64,000 nucleotides of DNA from Pelagomonas calceolata (GCA_918797485.1 CAKKNE010000005.1:2666001-2730000), one strand, 5' to 3'. Shown: positions 9,296 to 21,198, numbered from the stretch's first letter. Notes: generated from the letters alone by a model not told the origin. Numbers and translations are program-made.

Positions 9296-11062
9296 TCACA
9301 TAGCCTCTTCCCAGGGTCGCGCCCACGCCCTATCTTCAGCGGTATCGTCGACGAGCCGCCGCTCCCACGCCGCCGCCGCGCTCAGCGCTCGCTCCGAGAG
9401 CCGGGGCCCGGCAAACGCTCGCTTTGGTCGCGCGAGGCCGGCGAGCGGGCCGCGCGGCGCCGCGTAGACGACGTCGCCGCCGACGACAGTTCCCAGGACC
9501 GCGAGTCCGGGAAGCCGCGCCGGATCGCACGTCACGGGGTCGGCTGCTAAAACAGTAATGTCTGCTTTATAGCCAGGCTCGAGAGCGCCCAGCTCGTTCT
9601 CGCTGAATCCAGCGAAGGCCGCGTCTGCGGTGTAGCCTCTGAGGGTCTCCAGGGGCGTCAATCGTTCCTCCGGATGCCAACCACCGCTTGGCGTACCGTC
9701 AGGCCGCTCCCTGGTAATACCGGCGTGAAGGCCCAGCAAGGGAGGAATAGTTCCTCCTGTCGGAAAGTCGCTCCCAAGCGGTAGAACAGCGACGCCACTA
9801 TCCTTCAGGGCGCGCCAGGCGTAGGACAGGTTCGCTCTGGCCCCCAGCCTCGCATCCGCGTAGCCTAGATCCGACGCGCAATGCGTCGTCTGCATGCTCG
9901 GAATGACGCCGAGCCGCGCGAACCGCGGCAGGTCCTGTTCTGATAGTATTTGAACGTGCTCGACGCGGAAGCGGTCGGAGGGTGCGACGCCCGCCTGCTC
10001 GTAGACGTCAAGGACCTGACGGTTCGCGGCGTCGCCGATGGCGTGGGCGGAGACCTGGTAGCCCGCATTGTTCCACTTTTTGACGCCGGCGAGCAGCTCG
10101 CTCGCGTTGTAGATCAGCGTTCCCTTTGTCGAAGGCCGATCTGAGTAGGGAGCTAGCATGGCGGCCGTCCAGGAGCCCATGGCCCCGTCGCAGAAGAACT
10201 TGGCGCCGCGCACGCGCACGAGTCGCGACTCGCCGCTCGCGACCGGCGGGATTTGATCGTGGCTCGCGGCATCTCTATAAACGTTGAGGCGCAGCGTGAG
10301 CTGGTCCGCACGAGATGAGTAGTAGTCGATGTCCCCCGGTAAGGCTGCCAGGTCGTGGACGCCCGTCAGGCCTGCGGCCGCACATGCCTCAAGGACCGCC
10401 TGGAAGGAAGCGTCGACGGCCGACGCGCGCGGCGGCGGCACGACCGCATCAATGAGGTCCATCGCGTCGTCCGTCAGGATGCCCGTGGGGCGGCCCAGCG
10501 CGTCGCGCACGATCGTGCCACCGGGCGGAGACTTCGTCGCGCGCGTGACGTTCGCAGCTCTCAGCGCGGCGCTGTTAACCCATACGGCGTGGCCGGAGAT
10601 GTGGTCGGCGCGCGCCGGTCGGCGGATCACGTCTAGGTCGTGCCGCGTCGGCCACTTGCCGCCGGCCCAGGATGTCTGATCAAAGCCGAAGCCTTGCACC
10701 CAGTTTTGCAGCGGGTGCGCGGCGCCCCACTTCGCAAGCACGGATGCGCACGCGGTAGCGTCCTCGCAGCTCGACAGATCAGCTTTCCGTCGTCTCGCCG
10801 CCTCGAGCATGATGTGCGCGTGCGAGTCCGTGAGACCCGGCACGGCCGTCGCGCCGCCGAGGTCCACGCGGCGGGCGCCCGGGCACGCGGCGGCGACGGC
10901 TTCTAGGCTGCCGGTCGCTCTGACGACACTGTCGAAGCATAGCGCCGGCGCGACGACGGCGTCGAGGGAGCGCGTGTTTGTTCTTATCGTGCCATTGAAG
11001 AATAGTAGCGCAGCTGTTGTAGCTTGAATTGCCACCATCGGCATCGCAGCACCAAAGATCAA
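9296..11062 (-). CDS. Amidohydrolase family 3 (YtcJ-like metal-dependent hydrolase)
   Basis: 588 aa. After a hydrophobic start (possible signal or membrane segment, with a second Met at residue 7) comes VPGLTDSHAHIM, with metal ligands at H81 and H83. Later family blocks are visible: YQVSAHAIGDAANRQVLD (third His), FRVEHVQILSEQDLPRF (fourth His) and LPLGSDFPTGG (catalytic Asp), then LLGLHAGITRE and a C-terminal TADAAFAGFSENELGALEPG typical of the composite beta-sandwich region of YtcJ/NfdA proteins. Members hydrolyse amide or formamide bonds; the substrate here is unknown. The start lies in a divergent promoter shared with the giant EF-hand gene. The ATG at 11062 is the first in frame. Confidence 0.9.
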   Translation of the reverse strand: MIFGAAMPMVAIQATTAALLFFNGTIRTNTRSLDAVVAPALCFDSVVRATGSLEAVAAACPGARRVDLGGATAVPGLTDSHAHIMLEAARRRKADLSSCEDATACASVLAKWGAAHPLQNWVQGFGFDQTSWAGGKWPTRHDLDVIRRPARADHISGHAVWVNSAALRAANVTRATKSPPGGTIVRDALGRPTGILTDDAMDLIDAVVPPPRASAVDASFQAVLEACAAAGLTGVHDLAALPGDIDYYSSRADQLTLRLNVYRDAASHDQIPPVASGESRLVRVRGAKFFCDGAMGSWTAAMLAPYSDRPSTKGTLIYNASELLAGVKKWNNAGYQVSAHAIGDAANRQVLDVYEQAGVAPSDRFRVEHVQILSEQDLPRFARLGVIPSMQTTHCASDLGYADARLGARANLSYAWRALKDSGVAVLPLGSDFPTGGTIPPLLGLHAGITRERPDGTPSGGWHPEERLTPLETLRGYTADAAFAGFSENELGALEPGYKADITVLAADPVTCDPARLPGLAVLGTVVGGDVVYAAPRGPLAGLARPKRAFAGPRLSERALSAAAAWERRLVDDTAEDRAWARPWEEAM

Positions 11063-11466
11063 TCCTAGCTAATACAACACGTCTTTTGCACCGGACACAT
11101 GGAGTGCAGAGCAAAATGTCGTGGCTCGGGCATAATGTTAGCGTCGCGTAAGTCTCTAGCACCATGCGTCCAAGACCGATGCGTCGCCGAGCCGTGGCGA
11201 CCGCCGCCGCCCGGCCCAGGACGTGCGGCGGAGCCGTCGAAGGCCCCCATGGACAAACCTACTAGAGACCGGTGCACGACAAACCAATTTGCCAGTTTTG
11301 GCTGCCCGGTGCACGACACAAGCCGTGCGACCAGCGAAAAGGCTGCCCAAGCCGCGGACGCGGCGTCGCGAGTGCGCTGCGCATACAAAACAGCGGCTGC
11401 GCGACCGACCGTTGGCGGTAAGCCGGTAGCAGCACAGCAGGGCGGGAGCAGCAGCGTGCCACGACC
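11063..11466. other. Divergent promoter region, amidohydrolase / EF-hand giant
   Basis: 404 bp between two start codons. No gene is supported. Besides the diverged palindrome, CCGGTGCACGACA occurs twice, 40 bp apart (about 11269 and 11309). The rest shows nothing I can name. Confidence 0.5.
11137..11160 (-). promoter_or_regulatory. Diverged GCTAG palindrome in a divergent promoter
   Basis: On the minus strand it reads GCTAGAGACTTAC, then a spacer, then GACGCTAAC: a looser copy of the consensus halves. It sits 74 bp upstream of the amidohydrolase start and points toward that gene. Confidence 0.4.
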
Positions 11467-14400
11467 ATGGACTACAAGGACGCCTACCACGCCCTGCGCT
11501 CGCAACATTCGGACCTCCAGCGCAAGTATCATGATAGAGCCGAGGAGCTGAAGCGCACGAATGTCCAGCTGTCGAAGATCGAGAACCTGATGCGGGCCAA
11601 GGAACGCATGGAGGGCGGCCCGCCGACGACTCTGGCCATGCGCGAGGAGAACGAGGCCATCATCAAGGGCTTGTATCAAGATAAAGCTCGGCTAGAACGT
11701 AGAAATGGTGAATTGGACCGGAAGTGCCGAGCGTTGGTCGATAGCCTCGAGAAGAAGAAACGGGAAGTTGCCGTGTTGAAACGAGCCGCGAGGACCGGGC
11801 CTCGACGTTTAGATAGGCCCACGACGGCGCCGGAGCACGTGGACTTGGGTGCTTCTCGAGTGTCGTTCTCGTCCAGTGGTGAAACGACGGGCCGACGGAA
11901 GAACGTCGATGCGCTCGTGGAAAAATTCAAGCGCCGCGTCGAAGAGGCCGAGGACCAGTTGCAACGCGTCAAGGAGGACAACAAGGAGTTGCGATCGAAG
12001 CTCCAAAGGCAAGGTAGGCCGTTAGTCGTGAACAGTGTGAAAGAAGTAAGATCGCCGATGGCCGACAAGAATAGAGGTTTCTCAGATGATAATAGTGAAT
12101 TGAGAGAGGCCAAAGCGGAAGCGCAGCTCCTGGAGATGCGCTATAAACAACTCGAAGAAAATACGCGCGCGCAGCGCGACGTGCAAAAGGCGCAGTTCGA
12201 CCAATTAGACGAATACAATAGACGTATCAGGGATCTGCGGCGGGCGTTGCAGGATTCCGAAACGGACAAGGACAAGTTGCGGCTGGACGCGGATCGCGTC
12301 GATGAGTTGCAGGAGCGCGTTACTGAATTACAGACGGCGAACCGACGCCTCGAAGACGAGCTGCTGAACTTGTCCGACGTTGCGTTGAACCAGGACTTTT
12401 CTGGACGTGATAGAGAGAAGGAGCGCGTCGCGCAACTGGAGAGGAACGACGCTCGGGCGCGGGCCGAGTTCGACAACCTGCGTAAAAGCGCGGAGGGCAC
12501 GCAGGAGGCCTTCGTGCAGCTCCAACAGCAGGTGGATGACCTACGAGCTGCTAAGCAGAGAGCTGAACATGAACTGCAGCAGCTCAAGCTTCGCAGTTCG
12601 ACCGAACAGGTCCAATCGACAGTCACGGAGGACAAAGCAAAGTTGTTCGGAGGCTTGGATGGTGTGGACATGGAGGAGCTCGAACGAGCGTTGACCATCG
12701 TCAAAAAACGAGAACACATGAAGAACCCCGATGATTTTGATTTCCTGGAAAAGATCGACCCGGAAATTGGCAATGACCTCAGGCAAGCGGACTTCAAGAA
12801 GAAGCTCGAAGAACTAAGGGAGCGCCATTTACAGACCCAGTACGAGCTCGAGCGAGCCGAGAAGATGCTCAAGGTCCAGATGTCGATTAACCGAGATTTG
12901 CACCTCGAGCTCGAGGACGCGTCCTCGAAAAAGTCGGCCAAGCATGCGGAGCTCTTGCAGAAGGTCGAGGATTATGAAGCGTTGAACGTGAAGCGGTTGC
13001 AGCGGATTCATACATTGGAGGCTCAGCTGAAACAAGCGAGGTATAGTACTGGTAAGTCAAAGCTCCGGAGCATTGATGAAGATGACCGGTCGGAGACCAC
13101 TGAATCGACGAACTTGTTGTTGGCGGAGTTGCAGGATGGCGATCTACAACCAGATGAAAATTTGGTCGAAGTGTGGGTCGTAAGTGCTTCGCTGGACGAA
13201 GGCGTCGTCTCCCCGAACGCCTCGACGTTCGCCGTCGTCGACTTCTTGACCTATGAAAGCCAGGCGACGCAGTGGTTGCCCGGGAGCAAGCCGGAGTTCG
13301 ACTTTGCTACCTCTTACAAGGTGTCAGTGGATGACTTGTTTTTGCGTTATCTGGCTACGGAATCATTATCCTTGGAGATCTGCGAGGCGCAACAAGCTGA
13401 TTATGAGTTATTAGCGAAGGCTTCGATCCCCTTAGCACCTTTGCTGGATAGCAAGCCTACTTTGATACTAGACAAGCAACCCCTGATAGCGGCTCGAACA
13501 GGCAGACAGGCTGGTTATGTACATGTGGAGATCCGCTTAGCTTTGCCAGTGACAGAATTATATCAAATGTTCTTAGATAGACATCCCGATCAAAGGGCGA
13601 CCATCGAGAAGGCCATGATGGAGACGCTCAACCAGCCCATGGTCGTCGGTGAGTCGGATGATAGTGCGAGACTCGAGAATGAAATAGAAGTCGTGGTCCA
13701 CTCGGCAGTAGACCTACCTACCAGAGAAGGGCGAAGCAAGCCGTCGCCGTACGTGCACTACCAGTTCCTGCAGTTCCAGGACGCCTTCACTCCAGTAACG
13801 AGATCTTCCTGCGACCCGACCTTCGAACATGTCCTGTCGTACCCGATGGCGACCACGACGCAAGCCTGCGCTTTATTGAGGACGGAGCGATTAACGTTCA
13901 CGGTCCTCGACTTTCAGGAGGAAAACGCGTCCATTGGCGACGCGGATGACGCGTTAATTGGTACGTGTGAAGTGCCTCTATCATTGTTGTCGGACGGCGA
14001 GTCCGTGTTCTCGACGGCTACGTTACTTAATGATACGGGCCGAGAGGTCGGCACGCTACGAGTTTGTGTGAGGTGGAAGCACGCGTTCAAGCAAGCGCGG
14101 ACGCCGGACGGCTCGGCTCTGGACGAGAAGGAGGTGAACTGGTGCTTGGAGCGGTTCTCGCCGCGCAAGGACGGCCAGGTCGACTACTTGTCGTTCCTCC
14201 ACGCGGTCGATGCGCCACCTCGCGTCGACGCGGCTCGTCAGGAATTGGTCCAATTTGTTGAGAAACGGCGCTTGGAGACCGGTGCGAGTGGCAGAGACAT
14301 TCTCGAGAGTATCGATGTGGAGGCTCTGTCTGAAGACGAGTTCGCCGATTCATTAAAGGCCATGGGCTGCCAATCGTCGGCCGACGAGTTGTGTGCGTTT

Positions 14401-17400
14401 TTACGACATGCTCGCAAGGCCCACTCCGGAAGGTTTGGACTTGAGGAACTGCTACAGGAATGCAGACGAGCGCCGCCCGCGGAAGCGTCGGTGCGAATCA
14501 AGATGAAGGCCCAGGCCGAAAGATTGAGACGTTTGGGAAGGGAGCTGGCCGGTCCCTTCGAGGACTTGGATCCGGCTCGCTCTGGGAGATTACCTCGGCC
14601 CCACTTCCGGCAAGGGCTACGAGGCCTCGGTTTTGATCTTGTCGATGAGCCCTCTCAGCAAGTAGAAGATATGTTTGAGGACAAGAGAAAACATGACGTC
14701 GCGCAACTGCTCGGCGCGGAGTTCGTGTCCGATGCCGAGTCTGAGGATGATTTGATCGATCGACACACGAAGGCCCGGCTCGCGGCGTTCGAGGTCGAAG
14801 AAGATCAGCAAAAGGCCTTTGAGGAGAAGATGCGTCGCATGGAAGAAGATAATCAACGTGCGTTGAGTGCGCCGGCGCCGGCGCCGGTCTTCGTGGAGCA
14901 GGACCCCATTCGGGGCTTGCGAGCGGAGGCGCCCGTGCCCTCATCACCTCCCGCGCATAGGGCGTCGGTCGAGGCCGTCAGGCCGGTCAGAGACTACGAG
15001 GATCTGAACGTGTCGGTCGCTGCGACACTACCTGTCCAGGATTCGAGGGAGGTCGAGACCTCTTCACTCTTAGACGCTGAGACAGCGTTATTAGCTGCAT
15101 TAGCGAAGAAGTCCTCTGACTTAGGGAAACAATTCAGAAAAGTAGATTCCTCCAGCAGCGGTGTTCTAGCCAGAAAAGAGTTCGCCTACGCGCTGGGCAA
15201 GAAAATACAACTTACCAGTGCTGATGTGGGATCACTCATGGACCACTTTTCTACATCAAGCGGCGTGGACTACAAAGCTTTCCTACGATTCGCCGAAGAC
15301 CAGAAGGTGCCTCTCTCGGCTGCCGCCAAGGCTCTGGATCGCATCGCCGTCCATGCTGGTACCCTACAGCGATTACAGTCCGCGGATTCATCGATGACGG
15401 GTAGTTTACCAGCCGACACCTTCGGTACGGTTCTCAGATCATTAGGCCACGACCTGGACGGTAATGAGTTACGCAACATCACGCAGCTCTTCCCTCCGAG
15501 ACGGGCGCCGAAGGGTGTCGAGCAGCACGTCGATTACGAAGCGTTTTACGAGGCCTGTGCCGATCGGAAGGCTTCGTTATCTTTGAAGGATGTCGATAGT
15601 CGCCTAAAAAAGGCCGTCCTTGACATACTTGCGAAGGGTGGTCCGGAAGCACTGAGGGAGGAGTTCCGTAGAGCAGACCGCCAGGGCCGCTCGTCGCTCG
15701 ATCGTACTGATGCGGAAGCGTTGTTAGACACGTTGTTGGGGTCGCCGGCGTGCTCCCGGGACGAAGCGCGAGCCGTCCTAGCGCGATTGGACTCGGTTGG
15801 CGATGGTGTGACGTATGATGCCTTGATAAAGTTCGCCAAGGAAGAAGAAGTGGTAAAGCCCTACTCCACAGAAACGCAGGACTGGGCCCACCTGAAGGTG
15901 CGCGTGAAGGCGTGTCTCGTTGAGTCGTACGATCGACTCGGTAATGAACGGGGCGACGCTGCGATCAAATCTTGCTTCAAGCGCTACGACTGGAAGGGCG
16001 CTGATGTTCTTTCTTCCGAACTCTTCGCCCAATCGTGTAGAAATGCGGGGATTTTACTGGGTGCCTCGGATCTAAGAGGTTTGGCAGAGAGGTTCGAGAC
16101 TGGAAGTAACACAGCCTACAGTCGGTTCCTGACCTGGGCCCTCGAAGCCGATGCACCTTCGACAAGAAAGGAGGAGAAGCACGCTCGAAGGGCCAAGGAA
16201 GCGCTGGAGCGGATCGCACCCTCGTTAAGGGAAGCGAGGAGGTGGGGCGTCCGCGCTTTTGAACGATACGATCGCGATGAAAGAGGTACTGTCGACAGAA
16301 GGGACTTCGAGCGCATCTTGGAGGACTTCAACTGCGACTTGGAGGGGAAGGAGCTGAAAGCTTTATGTCACCAGTATGCTAATGACGAGGGCATCGACTA
16401 CAAGTCCTTCGTGAAGGCAGTCGAGGGTGACAACGTAGAAAGCGTGCTGGTCGTCACGGCGGACGCCGCCGACGTGCTGCGGGATGCGCTCAAAGTCAAG
16501 GTGCGAGAAGGTATTGATTACCGAGCGGCCTTTGAGCGGGAAGACGGCTCGTACGCGGGCACGCTAGATAGGAAAGAAAGGGTCCTGAGGCAGTTAGACA
16601 TTAACTTGGAAGGGAAGCAACTCGACGATCTCGAGAGGAAGTTCCGAGCCGCTACGAGTGGCGGTATCCACTACGTTGAGTTACTTAACGCGGTATTACC
16701 TACACGACCTACAGTAGGAGACAATTGGAGGGTGGAGGAGAAGCTGCGGGCCATGATCAAGCGCCGCTTCGAGTGGTGGCAGCCCGGGGCGCTGCGGCGG
16801 GCCTACAAGCACTTTGATACCAAAAGGAAGAACAAGTTACTGCCTGCGGATCTGGCGGACGGTCTGAGAGCTCTCAAAGTTAAGTTAAGTGCACAGCAGG
16901 AACAGGATCTCTTCGACGGCATGGATTTAGATAAAGATGGTACGATATCATACACGGAGTTCATCGTCTTTGTGCGGGACCCCTGCCACCCCTTCCTCGA
17001 GCAAAAAGTACGGTATGCGACGCACCGAGCGAAATTACGACCGTCCGATGCGGAGGACGCGTTGCGGGATGTGGACGATAATAGATCAGGTTTGGTCGGT
17101 CTGCGGGACTTTGGAGTGGTGCTGGAGCGATTGGGTGTCGAGCTGACGTCTTCCGAGAGAAAACGCCTGGCGCAGCGGTTCGATGGGGATGAATCGGGCA
17201 ACGTGTCTTCCTCAGCGTTCCTGGCGTTCCTGAAGGGCGACGTCGAGAGTGGTGAGCAAGGTAATCCATCTCTAGCTTCGTTGAAACGGGAGCTGCGAAA
17301 CAGTAAAAAAGACATTGGCCGATGTTTTAGGGAGTTCGACGATGAAGATAGAGGTGTTTTGGGGTTGCGGGACTTCCGGCGGTTCCTGGAGGCGCTTGGC

Positions 17401-18459
17401 GTAGAGCTGGACGCGTCGGATGTCAAGGCCTGTGCGGAAGCGTTGGGCGACGACGGTCTGGTGTCCCTGAAAAAATTCCGGAAGTTCGCCGAGGACGAGT
17501 CGTCTGGAGATAATGATGATATGATCAGAAAGGCGGCGAAGAAGCTTAAGCTCTCTTCACGTGATGTGAAGAAGGCGTTCCTGCGCTACGACGAGGATAA
17601 TGAGGGCGAGGTGTCGTCGCGCAACTTCGAGCGCGCGTTGGAGCGCCTGGGCTTCGACCTCGACAAGGATATTATTGAAGCGTTCGACGGCAAGTATCTG
17701 AAATTCGTGAAGCTCATTGAGGGTGAAGACGAGGACGACGACGACGACGTCGACGGCGTCCTCAAGAAGCTGCGCAAAGAGTCGAGAGCTCTGCGCCGGT
17801 CGCTGGAGGGCGACATCTCCGAGCGCCGCCTGCGCAACGCGGCGGACGACGCCGGCGTGCGGCTGTCGACGCAGGACCTCAAGACGCTCACGAAGTCGTT
17901 CGAGGGCCGCCGCGACGACATCGACGGCGACAAGCTGCAGCGGGCCCTGTCCAAGGGCGACGCCAGCGACGACGACGACGACAAAATACTACGGAAGCTG
18001 TCCAAGGAGGTCAAGCGATTGAACAGGAAGGACCCCGACTACGAGCGGGTTTTGAGAGATTTTGAGCGCGATGAGGGTGAACTGTCGAAGAAAGATTTCC
18101 GGAAGGCCCTGGAGCGACTTGGTATGGAGTTCGACGATGACGATGTTGAGGAATTAGTTGAGAAATTTGGCAGGAGAGGTGTCGTGAAGTCGCGGAAATT
18201 CCTCGAGGCCATTGAGGAGGACCGCGAGTCGGACGACGACGACAAGGTCACGCGGGCTTGCAAAGGCAAGGAGAAGAAGCTCAAGAAGGCCTTTGAACGA
18301 GTTGATGAGGACGAGGAAGGTCGCGTGTCGCGGAAGAAGTTTTCTCGGGTTCTCGAGGATGTCGGTGTGGATCTGACGTCGCGGGATCTTGAGCGAGTAA
18401 TGGACAAGTTCGAGAAACGTGATAAAGTGGACTACGGGAAGTTCTTGAAATCTATTGCT

Positions 18460-18490
<31 letters not shown>

Positions 18491-19143
18491 TTTTTGGTGC
18501 CATAAAAAGCGCCTTGAAGGAGGCCAAGGACGAAGGTGAATCTCCGCTGAAGGTCTTCGAGAAACTCGACCGAGATTCCGCCGGTGAATTAGAGGCGGAC
18601 GACGTCAAGCGAGCTCTGAAAAAACTCGGCTACACGCCCACGGCCTTCGAGCTCAAAAAGTGCCAGGAGCGGTTCCCCGGGAAGAAGGAGGACGTCAACT
18701 ACGAGGACTTGGTTGGGGAGTTGCTGGGTTCCAAAAAGAAGCGTAGAGCCTCGTCTGACTCCGATGATGAAAGCGAGCGGGGCCGGTCGCCGTCGAAGTC
18801 TCGTTCTCATCTGAAGAAGCTCAAGAAGGAGCTGGCGAAGCTCGAAGATAAAAAAGGTCGGAGGCTGAAGTTCGACAAGTACTTCGAGGCCTACGATAGC
18901 GAGGGCAAGGACTACGTCTCCGAGCGCGACTTCCGGAAAGCATTACAGAAGCTCGGCGTCGAGTTAGATGATGACAAAAAGGCGTTCGAGGCATGTGCTC
19001 AAAAATGGGACAAGCGCGGCGACGGGCGGATACGGTGGCGCGACTTCGTATCATGGGCGCGGGACGACTCTTCCTCGGACGAGCGGAACCCGTCGCGGAC
19101 GCGCGAGCGGCGCAGTCGGTCGCGGTCGCGCGGTAGGAGGTGA
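11467..19143 (+). CDS. Giant coiled-coil, double C2, EF-hand-array protein (RPGRIP1-like N-terminal half)
   Basis: One exon of 2558 aa. Residues about 1-520 are heptad-rich coiled coil (MDYKDAYHALRSQHSDLQRK onward). A first C2-like domain spans about 558-700 and a second, beginning IEVVVHSAVDLPTREGRSKP, spans about 735-880. This coiled coil plus two C2 order is that of RPGRIP1/RPGRIP1L, ciliary transition-zone proteins. From about 890 to the end runs a long array of EF-hand-like units of about 65-75 aa, with phrases such as FERYDRDERGTVDRRDFERI. At least one loop is canonical (MDLDKDGTISYTEF, near 1816) and many are degenerate. Poly-Asp linkers (up to eight Asp) separate late units, and the tail is RS-rich. 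It is inferred to be a calcium-responsive ciliary or cytoskeletal scaffold. Confidence 0.85.
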
Positions 19144-19442
19144 GCTTACAGCGGTGTTCCTTTTCCCCCCTCTTCCGCGTGTAAGGTAGCGATTACTGGT
19201 CTTCCTCTCCGGGTGCCACGACTATCTACCTCGACTAGTTGGCCGTTGACACGAACGTCCACGAACGCGGGCGCGAAACCCGAAACTCCCCCCCGTATTT
19301 TAACCGTGAAGGACGCATGCTACGGGCTTAAAGCGAAGGTCCAGCCGTCCGCGAAGCGACGGACCAATCAGTTCGGACCTCGACTCCCGGTCATGGCACG
19401 AGGCCTGTGGCAGCTCGACGTCGCCGCGGATCCCACAGCACA
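19144..19442. other. Intergenic region before the lumenal NTF2-like gene
   Basis: 299 bp, tandem orientation. It contains the inverted pair AAGGTCCAGCCGTCCGCGAAG / GCGACGGACC and no open frame with coding character. Nothing else recognised. Confidence 0.4.
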
Positions 19443-20296
19443 ATGAATGCAGTTATGATGAAACTGTTACTTGCACTTGCCGTCGGCTGTAATGCACTGG
19501 CACCTGCACAAATTTTGAGCCGTCGCGGCATTGCGAAGGCTGCGGGAGCCGGTGTGGCTGCCTTGGTTGCTCCCCAGGTTGCCAATGCCAAGGGCAAAGC
19601 GATGCCGCCGCCGAAAGCGGCCAAAAAGGAGAGCAAGAAGGCTGAGGCAAAAACTGCAGCACCGGATGGCGTCGCATTGATGAAGACCCTCTTCGTGCGC
19701 GGCGGCGTCTGAGAAAATCATCGCAACTCGCCCGTCTGGGCGATGCGCGGCTTTGCGTCGCTCCGACGCAATGTCATACGAGTGCTGGAGGGACCAGCAG
19801 TACGCCATCGAGCAAACGTCGCCTTCCCGCGCAGGACGGCAGCGTGCCCGCGGGTGGCATCGTCGCGTGGTACGAGAAGAATCTCGCCAAGGACTTTACC
19901 GCGGATTTCGCCGGCGGCAAGATCGTCTTCGACCGCAAGCAGTACATCGGTCTGACGAAGGACATCCTCGCGTCCGTGCCGGATTTTACCTACACGTCGC
20001 CGAAGCACGACTTCAAGAAGAAGGGCAAGAACCAGGTCACGTGGACGGCCGTGGTCAAGGGCACGCACACAGGCAAGCCCTACTCGCCGCTCAAGGGCGT
20101 ACCGCCGGCCAAGCCGAACAAGAAGGCCCCCGCAAAGCTCCAGAACGATCCGGAGGCCATCACGGTGACTCTCAACGAGGCGGGCCAGATGACCAAGCTC
20201 TCGGTCGCCGCGATCAAGGGCGGCAAGGGCTTCTCGGGCCCGGTCGGCTTCTACTTACAGATGGGTGGCGACCCGTCGAAGTTGCCGAAGGCCTAG
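19443..20296 (+). CDS. Thylakoid-lumen-targeted NTF2/SnoaL-like protein, two exons
   Basis: Exons 19443-19706 and 19835-20296 give 241 aa. The presequence is tripartite: a signal peptide MKLLLALAVGCNA, a short transit region LAPAQILSRRG, and a second hydrophobic stretch AGAGVAALVAPQ ending VANA, a lumenal AxA cleavage site. The RR before the second hydrophobic stretch suggests the thylakoid Tat route. A Lys/Ala/Pro-rich linker follows. The mature part GGIVAWYEKNLAKDFTADF, then DILASVPDFTYT and VTWTAVVKGTHTG, resembles SnoaL-like NTF2 folds. The donor could instead be the GTG at 19695, shortening the protein by four residues. The intron carries an introner core. Role in the lumen unknown. Confidence 0.7.
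19707..19834 (+). mobile_element. Decayed introner in the NTF2-like gene
   Basis: A 128-nt intron, needed to bypass a TGA at 19710 and reach the NTF2-like frame. Near its left end CTGAGAAAATCA resembles a shortened terminal repeat (compare CTGAGTGGAAATCAA). Near its right end CGCCATCGAGCAAACGTCGC matches the introner core GCCATCGAGCAGGCGTCGC at all but two positions. The acceptor is CCCGCGCAG. No clear target duplication remains. Confidence 0.6.
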
Positions 20297-20483
20297 GGAT
20301 CTAACAGTATTCACGACTACTCCGCTCGACTCGGATCTCAACACAAGGGTCATGGCCGGCGCGAGTGATGGGGAGTCGATGCGCGCCATACTTACGTACG
20401 GGCTAGGGGAAAGACGTGGGAGAGGGGAGTCGTAGTCGACGATCGCGCGGCGCCGGCCGCCGGCGGGGGAGAGGGGACCGCGT

Positions 20484-20793
20484 CTACTTGCGGTCGTCGC
20501 CCGACGGCTTCTTGCCGTCGTCGCCGGTGCCGCCGCAGACCATCTGGTTCGCGCACGTCGTCATGCACCCGTCGCAGGCCGTGTACTTCTCGGCGGGACA
20601 GTCCGTGCCCTCGGCGCCCTCCTGGCCCATGTCCATGCAGCCCTTGACGAGGCAGCGCTTCTCCGGGAACATCGCCACCCACTCGCAGCCCTTCTCCGAA
20701 GCCGTCTCGCCCGTCTTGTGCCATGCAGATTTTATCAGCGGCCGAGGCCGTCGACGCGCCGAGCGCGAGGCAGAGGATAGCTTTGAGCGTCAT
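20484..20793 (-). CDS. Small secreted Cys-rich protein with an apparent frame break
   Basis: The start at 20793 gives a clean signal peptide MTLKAILCLALGASTASA, then ADKIC. The frame then loses protein character, while a second frame beginning at WHKTGETASEKGCEWVAMFP continues as a Cys-rich domain (CLVKGCMDMG, CPAEKYTACDGCMTTCANQ, MVCGGTG) and ends at 20484. The two overlap around 20720-20728 by one extra base. No GT-AG intron in the right phase can join them. So this is an indel in the read or assembly, or a real frameshift. The Cys pattern (eight or more Cys in about 70 aa) suggests an extracellular disulfide-rich protein; family not recognised. Confidence 0.5.
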
Positions 20794-21198
20794 TTTGTTT
20801 GCCTGCGCGGCGTCAATTCGTCGTTACCACGTGCGAAACATCGGGGTGCGCGCGACGTGGCGGCGTGGCCGCTCTTTTGCTCGGCTTCAATTGCAGATTT
20901 CGAGCCAGCGGCAAGGCTTAAAATGGCGGCGAGAGCTCAAAATTGGGCCGAGGGGTGGTCTGGGAGTCTACTTAACCGCGCTGGGGCCTTACTTCTCTTG
21001 TCACGTGCGTATGCGTTCCAGCTGGAAAGCGCGTGCTAGTATCGATGTGCGCTAGTATTTTGGCGTCGACAAGGCCGAGGGTCCTCATCCAGTCGCTTCG
21101 TCGTGGTGTTTAGCTATTGATCATGTAAGCAATATATTACAGTCCTGGTTTCGCGCGCGCGACGACGCGGCATACGTAATCAACAAAAGGGCAAAGAG
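20794..21198. other. Intergenic region with a diverged GCTAG palindrome
   Basis: 405 bp upstream of the secreted Cys-rich gene and downstream of the HAT/TPR gene. GCTAGTATCGATGTGCGCTAG at 21035-21056 keeps the GCTAG ends but not the TCTTAC centre. An AT-rich stretch (GCAATATATTACAG) close to 21130 may be the 3' processing signal of the HAT/TPR gene. Confidence 0.4.

Noticed and set aside
17720-18500. GAC-rich runs as microsatellite in non-coding DNA
   Set aside because: They code for poly-Asp linkers in a continuous open frame of the EF-hand protein.
20700-20793. Intron joining the signal peptide to the Cys-rich frame of the small secreted protein
   Set aside because: The only GT in exon 1 is in phase 2, and all AG sites of the second frame are in phase 0, so no in-frame splice exists. 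A frame break fits better.
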